Positions 51,140 to 54,523 of a stretch of 54,523 nucleotides of DNA are shown here, piece after piece. The position numbers and the translations under genes were made by a program. Under the pieces are notes generated by a model. That model saw nothing but the letters and a program-made list of their open reading frames with translations. It was not told the DNA's origin and did not search any database. The stretch spans positions 1 to 54,523 of the forward strand of contig CAMOIV010000002.1 in the NCBI GenBank assembly GCA_946616305.1, in the 5' to 3' direction. This DNA is from an uncultured Lachnospiraceae bacterium (GTDB lineage: Bacteria; Bacillota; Clostridia; Lachnospirales; Lachnospiraceae). Position 1 is the first letter of the stretch. The number at the start of each line of letters is the position of its first letter.

Positions 51140-52809
51140 ACACAGTACTGCTCCTCCAGATGATGGGAGGGTTGGGCCTCTTCCTTTACGGGATGAAGGT
51201 CATGAGTGATAGTATAGAAAACGCCGCAGGCGCAAAGCTCAGGGGGATCCTTGAGAGACTTACGACTAACCGGTTCATGGGGATGCTTGTGGGAGTGCTT
51301 TTTACCGCCGCGCTTCAGTCATCCAGTGCCTGTACGGTCATGGTGGTATCCTTTGTAAACTCCGGTCTGATGGATCTGTATCAGGCGGCGGGAGTCATAT
51401 TCGGAGCAAATATAGGAACAACCGTCACATCCCAGCTTGTTTCCTTTAATCTGTCCGAGTATGCGCCTATCTTCCTTCTGGTAGGCGTCGTCATCGTAAT
51501 GTTTTCCAAGAATGACAAGATCAAAAAATGGGCTGCCATACTGGTAGGCTTCGGTGTGCTGTTCCTGGGACTGTCCACCATGTCATCGGCCATGGCGGGA
51601 GTTAAGGAGGATCCGTATGTCATGGGCATACTGGCTTCTCTTACCAATCCCTTACTGGCTATCCTTGTGGGTACTGTGGTCACGGGTGTGATACAGAGTT
51701 CATCTGTAACGGTCTCCATCATCCTGCTGCTGTGCAAGGGCGGCCTTATGGATATCCATATCTGTCTGTTCATTATCCTCGGATGTAACATAGGTGCCTG
51801 CGTACCTGCCCTTCTCACCGGTCTTGCAGGTAAGAAGGATGCGAAAAGGACAGCTCTTATACATCTGTACTTTAATATCATCGGTACCATCATAATGTAC
51901 ATCATCCTGATCTTCGCCGGCGACTATGTGGTTATGCTTCTGGAAAAGGTCAGCGGAGGAGATCTGGGACGTGAGATAGCAAACGCTCATACCATATTCA
52001 AGGTGTTCCAGGTTGCGGTCTTATTCCCCTTCCTGCCTATGATCGTGAAGCTCACATACCTTACCGTTCGGGGCAAGGACAAGGAGGTGGGATACAGATC
52101 CCAGTACACCCTCCAGTATATCGGAGAGAAGGTTGTATTCTCCCCTGCTACCGCAGTGGTGGATGCAGTGAGGGAGCTTGAGCGTATGTTAAGTCTTGCT
52201 TCGGAGAATATAAACAGGGCCATGAATGCGCTTATCACCCTGGATCATGAGGATATAGAAGAGGTATATGACGTTGAGAAGAACATCAACTTCCTTAATC
52301 ATTCCATTGTGAATTATCTGGTTAAGGTGGGACAGATGAACCTGCCCGTCGACGACAGACGGCAGATAGGTGCTCTTTTCCACGTTGCCAATGATATAGA
52401 GCGTATAGGAGATCATGCCGAGAATGTGGCCGATGCCGCAAGGACAAGGGAAGAGAAGGGCATAAGCTTCTCAAAGCAGGCTCAGACTGAGATGGGTGAG
52501 CTCCTTGGCATGGTAAATGATATCATACAGTATTCCATGGACTGTTTCGCCGGGAACGGCAATGTGGATGAAAAGATCGAAATGGTCCAGGAGCTTGAGA
52601 ATAAGATAGATGTTAAGGAACGTGAGTTTCAGGACAGACATATTCAGAGAATGGCAAACAATGAGTGCAGCGCTGAGGCGGGCATGCTGTTTTCCGATAT
52701 CATATCGGGACTCGAGAGAGTCGGAGATCATGCCACCAATATCGCTTTTGCCATAAGGGATTCGGAGAAAGAGGATATGTCGGTAAAGCAGGCCGCTTTG
52801 AGGGTCTGA
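51136..52809 (+). CDS. Na+/phosphate cotransporter family protein with PhoU-like domain
   Basis: Imports phosphate with sodium. The 557-residue protein has about nine membrane helices in residues 1-310 with two inverted repeats marked by ALQSSSACTVMVVSFVNSG and VIQSSSVTVSIILLLCKGG and the companion GANIGTTVTS / GCNIGACVPA. The C-terminal 220 residues form helical PhoU-like repeats (HVANDIERIGDHAENVADAA and GLERVGDHATNIAFAI), probably a cytoplasmic regulator. It overlaps ribF by 4 bases and precedes the NlpC/P60 gene by 12. Confidence 0.92.
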   Translation: MNTVLLLQMMGGLGLFLYGMKVMSDSIENAAGAKLRGILERLTTNRFMGMLVGVLFTAALQSSSACTVMVVSFVNSGLMDLYQAAGVIFGANIGTTVTSQLVSFNLSEYAPIFLLVGVVIVMFSKNDKIKKWAAILVGFGVLFLGLSTMSSAMAGVKEDPYVMGILASLTNPLLAILVGTVVTGVIQSSSVTVSIILLLCKGGLMDIHICLFIILGCNIGACVPALLTGLAGKKDAKRTALIHLYFNIIGTIIMYIILIFAGDYVVMLLEKVSGGDLGREIANAHTIFKVFQVAVLFPFLPMIVKLTYLTVRGKDKEVGYRSQYTLQYIGEKVVFSPATAVVDAVRELERMLSLASENINRAMNALITLDHEDIEEVYDVEKNINFLNHSIVNYLVKVGQMNLPVDDRRQIGALFHVANDIERIGDHAENVADAARTREEKGISFSKQAQTEMGELLGMVNDIIQYSMDCFAGNGNVDEKIEMVQELENKIDVKEREFQDRHIQRMANNECSAEAGMLFSDIISGLERVGDHATNIAFAIRDSEKEDMSVKQAALRV

Positions 52810-52821
52810 CGGAGATTCTTT

Positions 52822-53913
52822 TTGAGAAAACGACTATTTGACATTACTTTCATCTTGATATTATCCATCATCTTTTCCACCATCTTTCCGGCAGGGACGG
52901 TCTATGCCCAGAATGCAGGAGAGCTTCTGACTGCGGGCGCCACCAGGGAGATGACAGTGGGAAAGCTGGATGCTGTCTCGGCAGGCAAGGTCCTTACCGC
53001 ATCTGCAGGTGCAGGTGACGTGGAGAGCGTCTATACAGCCAAGTCCATCGAAAAGATGGAGGAGGAGATAGCCGGCTTTAAGAACCTTGGTATCGCCAAT
53101 GTTTCGGACCATTTGAATGTCAGAGTTTCCGCAAACGAGACTTCGGATCTTGTGGGTAAGATGACCAAGAATTCTGCCTGCGAGATACTGGATGTACAGG
53201 GAAACTGGGCACATATCAAATCCGGTAAGGTCACCGGATATATCAACACCGACTTTATCCTTACAGGTACGGAGGCTCAGACCAGGGCCATGCAGGTCAT
53301 GAGATACATAGCCACCGTCACCACAACTACTCTGTTTGTCAGGGAGCAGCCAACCAAGAATTCCGCGGTGCTGACCATGGTCCCGGTGGATGAGAAGCTT
53401 GAGATCATAGAAGGACAGGAGGGAGATCAGTGGGTCAAGATAGTCATTGATGAGGATGAGGGCTATGTGAACACTGATTATGTCAAGATCTCGCAGGAGC
53501 TTGATAAGGCCATGACCATGAGCGAGCTTAGGTACGGCTCCGGCGTGTCGGATGTCAGAGTATCCCTCGTTAACTACGCGATGCAGTTTATCGGAAATCC
53601 TTATGTATGGGGCGGAACGAGCCTTACCAAGGGCTGCGACTGCTCGGGATATGTACAGGCTATATTCAGAAAATACGGATATTCGCTGCCCAGGACATCA
53701 AGAGAGCAGGCCAAGGTTGGCACCAAGGTTTCCTCCATTGCGGATGCAAAGCCCGGAGATCTTGTATTCTACGGTAAGGGCGGTACCGTAAATCATGTGG
53801 GTATATATATCGGTGACGGAAGGATAGTCAATGCATCCAACAGAAGGACAGGTATCAAGATAAGCAATGCCACTTATCGTACCCCTTATGCGGTGAGAAG
53901 GATACTTCCATGA
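52822..53913 (+). CDS. Secreted NlpC/P60 peptidoglycan endopeptidase with SH3b domains
   Basis: Cell-wall hydrolase cutting peptide stems. The 363-residue protein has a signal peptide (MRKRLFDITFILILSIIF, cleavage near VYAQ) and two SH3b wall-binding domains (SDHLNVRVSANETSDLVGKM and TTLFVREQPTKNSAVL). The C-terminal NlpC/P60 domain has its catalytic Cys in GCDCSGY (about C274) and His in VNHVGIY (about H325). It starts at TTG (52822) with GGAGA about 9 bases upstream. It ends the ribF unit, with a terminator directly after. Confidence 0.93.
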   Translation: MRKRLFDITFILILSIIFSTIFPAGTVYAQNAGELLTAGATREMTVGKLDAVSAGKVLTASAGAGDVESVYTAKSIEKMEEEIAGFKNLGIANVSDHLNVRVSANETSDLVGKMTKNSACEILDVQGNWAHIKSGKVTGYINTDFILTGTEAQTRAMQVMRYIATVTTTTLFVREQPTKNSAVLTMVPVDEKLEIIEGQEGDQWVKIVIDEDEGYVNTDYVKISQELDKAMTMSELRYGSGVSDVRVSLVNYAMQFIGNPYVWGGTSLTKGCDCSGYVQAIFRKYGYSLPRTSREQAKVGTKVSSIADAKPGDLVFYGKGGTVNHVGIYIGDGRIVNASNRRTGIKISNATYRTPYAVRRILP

Positions 53914-53922
53914 TACCGTTTT

Positions 53923-53957
53923 CTCCGGCATGATGCTGCCCTGCAGCCGGCTTTCTT
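53923..53957 (+). terminator. Terminator after the NlpC/P60 gene
   Basis: Hairpin GCTGC-CCT-GCAGC (53935-53947), extendable by CCGG/CCGG-type pairs, followed by CTTTCTT. It ends the truB-ribF unit before rpsO. Confidence 0.6.
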
Positions 53958-54086
53958 AAGACTTTGAGTTTTCATTGATCATAAAGAGAGATGGATCATG
54001 GGGGTTTTCCACAGCCGCCGGCACCATCGGGATCGATCACCGCTGTATAGCTGTTGTCTCTTTTACGGCAGTTTCTACGATCAGTG
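53958..54086. other. Non-coding stretch before the rpsO promoter
   Basis: The 324-base NlpC-rpsO gap holds the terminator, this stretch, the rpsO promoter and its leader. In this part I see no gene, tRNA or clear hairpin. Confidence 0.6.
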
Positions 54087-54115
54087 TTGATTTTAGTTAT
54101 GGGTTATGGTAATAT
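54087..54115 (+). promoter_or_regulatory. Predicted rpsO promoter
   Basis: TTGATT (54087-54092), 17-base spacer, TAATAT (54110-54115), giving a leader of about 115 bases. Confidence 0.65.
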
Positions 54116-54129
54116 GTGAAAGCTGTTTA

Positions 54130-54213
54130 CCGCCACCCGGTCGACCGGGCAGTCTCTGAAGCATCAGACGGTCGTCTTAGTGGCCGGAGTATCAGATAAA
54201 CGGGTATGACCCG
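54130..54213 (+). promoter_or_regulatory. Structured rpsO leader, probable S15 autoregulatory RNA
   Basis: CCGCCAC (54130-54136) can pair with GTGGCCGG (54180-54187) around three inner hairpins: CCGG-TCGA-CCGG (54137-54148), TCTGA-AGCA-TCAGA, and AGAC-GGTC-GTCT. A further hairpin CGGGT-ATG-ACCCG (54201-54213) stands just before the ribosome site. S15 represses its own translation through leader RNAs of this kind in several bacteria; the exact class here is not recognised. Confidence 0.55.
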
Positions 54214-54237
54214 AAACAAAGATTAAAGGAGACAGAC

Positions 54238-54504
54238 ATGATCACAAAAGAAAAGAAGACGGAGATTATCGAAAAGTACGCTTCAAAACCCGGGGACACG
54301 GGTTCACCTGAGGTCCAGATAGCGATCCTTACGGAACGTATCAGGGAACTTACGGAGCATTTAAAGTCCAACACACATGATCACCATTCAAGACGCGGTC
54401 TTTTAAAGATGGTCGGTAAGAGAAGAGGACTTCTTGATTATCTCAAGAAGAAGGATATCGAAAGATACAGAGCTATCATTGAGAAGCTTGGTATCCGTAA
54501 GTAA
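54238..54504 (+). CDS. rpsO: 30S ribosomal protein S15
   Basis: Primary binding protein of the 16S rRNA central domain. The 88-residue protein shows the whole family pattern: [40 protein letters not shown] and [24 protein letters not shown] precedes the ATG. It has its own promoter and a structured leader and usually lies after truB-ribF, here separated by two envelope genes. Confidence 0.98.
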   Translation: MITKEKKTEIIEKYASKPGDTGSPEVQIAILTERIRELTEHLKSNTHDHHSRRGLLKMVGKRRGLLDYLKKKDIERYRAIIEKLGIRK

Positions 54505-54523
54505 GTATATCAGGGGTGGGATT

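Overview
The window looks like chromosome of an anaerobic Firmicute in the class Clostridia, most likely Lachnospiraceae or a close relative. The evidence is a PolC-type replicative polymerase, a SufCBDSU iron-sulfur system with SufU, strong AGGAGG-like ribosome binding sites, tRNAs without an encoded CCA end, and family types common in that group (YolD-like protein, YitT/DUF2179, PrsW, a Ser/Thr kinase with a Cys-Asp catalytic loop). Arg is mostly AGG/AGA and ATA is a common Ile codon. No plasmid, phage, insertion sequence or CRISPR array was seen. The assignment rests on family knowledge; no 16S gene is present.

Layout. 0-9.7 kb: an OGG-type DNA glycosylase, an L,D-transpeptidase, the complete sufCBDSU operon closed by a two-way terminator, an orphan FliD-like protein, a membrane-anchored unknown and a double receiver-domain protein. 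9.7-18.5 kb: an accessory, rearranged zone with tRNA-Leu, a REP-like palindrome, a 5'-truncated K+ channel, a putative HExxH protein, a 215-bp near-perfect direct repeat that gives two unrelated proteins the same N-terminus, a YitT protein, a fused symporter, a PrsW protease with tandem-repeat tail, and two opposed tRNA-Val genes around a glycosyltransferase remnant. 18.5-23.7 kb: fumarase, an alcohol/aldehyde dehydrogenase pair and a polysaccharide deacetylase.

23.7-54.5 kb: the conserved Firmicute core series pyrH-frr-uppS-cdsA-dxr-rseP-ispG-polC and rimP-nusA-ylxQ-infB-rbfA-nrnA-truB-ribF-rpsO. It is interrupted by lineage-specific genes: a bactofilin with a giant Glu-Pro repeat before pyrH; a Ser/Thr kinase plus secreted partner between rseP and ispG; a Lys/Asp-rich protein, an EAL/HDOD-like protein, tRNA-Glu and NhaC between polC and rimP; and a Na/Pi transporter plus NlpC/P60 hydrolase between ribF and rpsO. 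RimP is shortened and ylxR is missing.

The core genes couple nucleotide and lipid-precursor supply (UMP kinase, MEP-pathway Dxr and IspG, UppS, CdsA), envelope proteolysis (RseP), replication (PolC) and translation/RNA maturation. Many genes overlap by 4-26 bases, implying long co-transcribed, translationally coupled units. The least explained parts are the 215-bp shared-leader repeat, the chimeric junction beside it, and the kinase/secreted-protein insertion.
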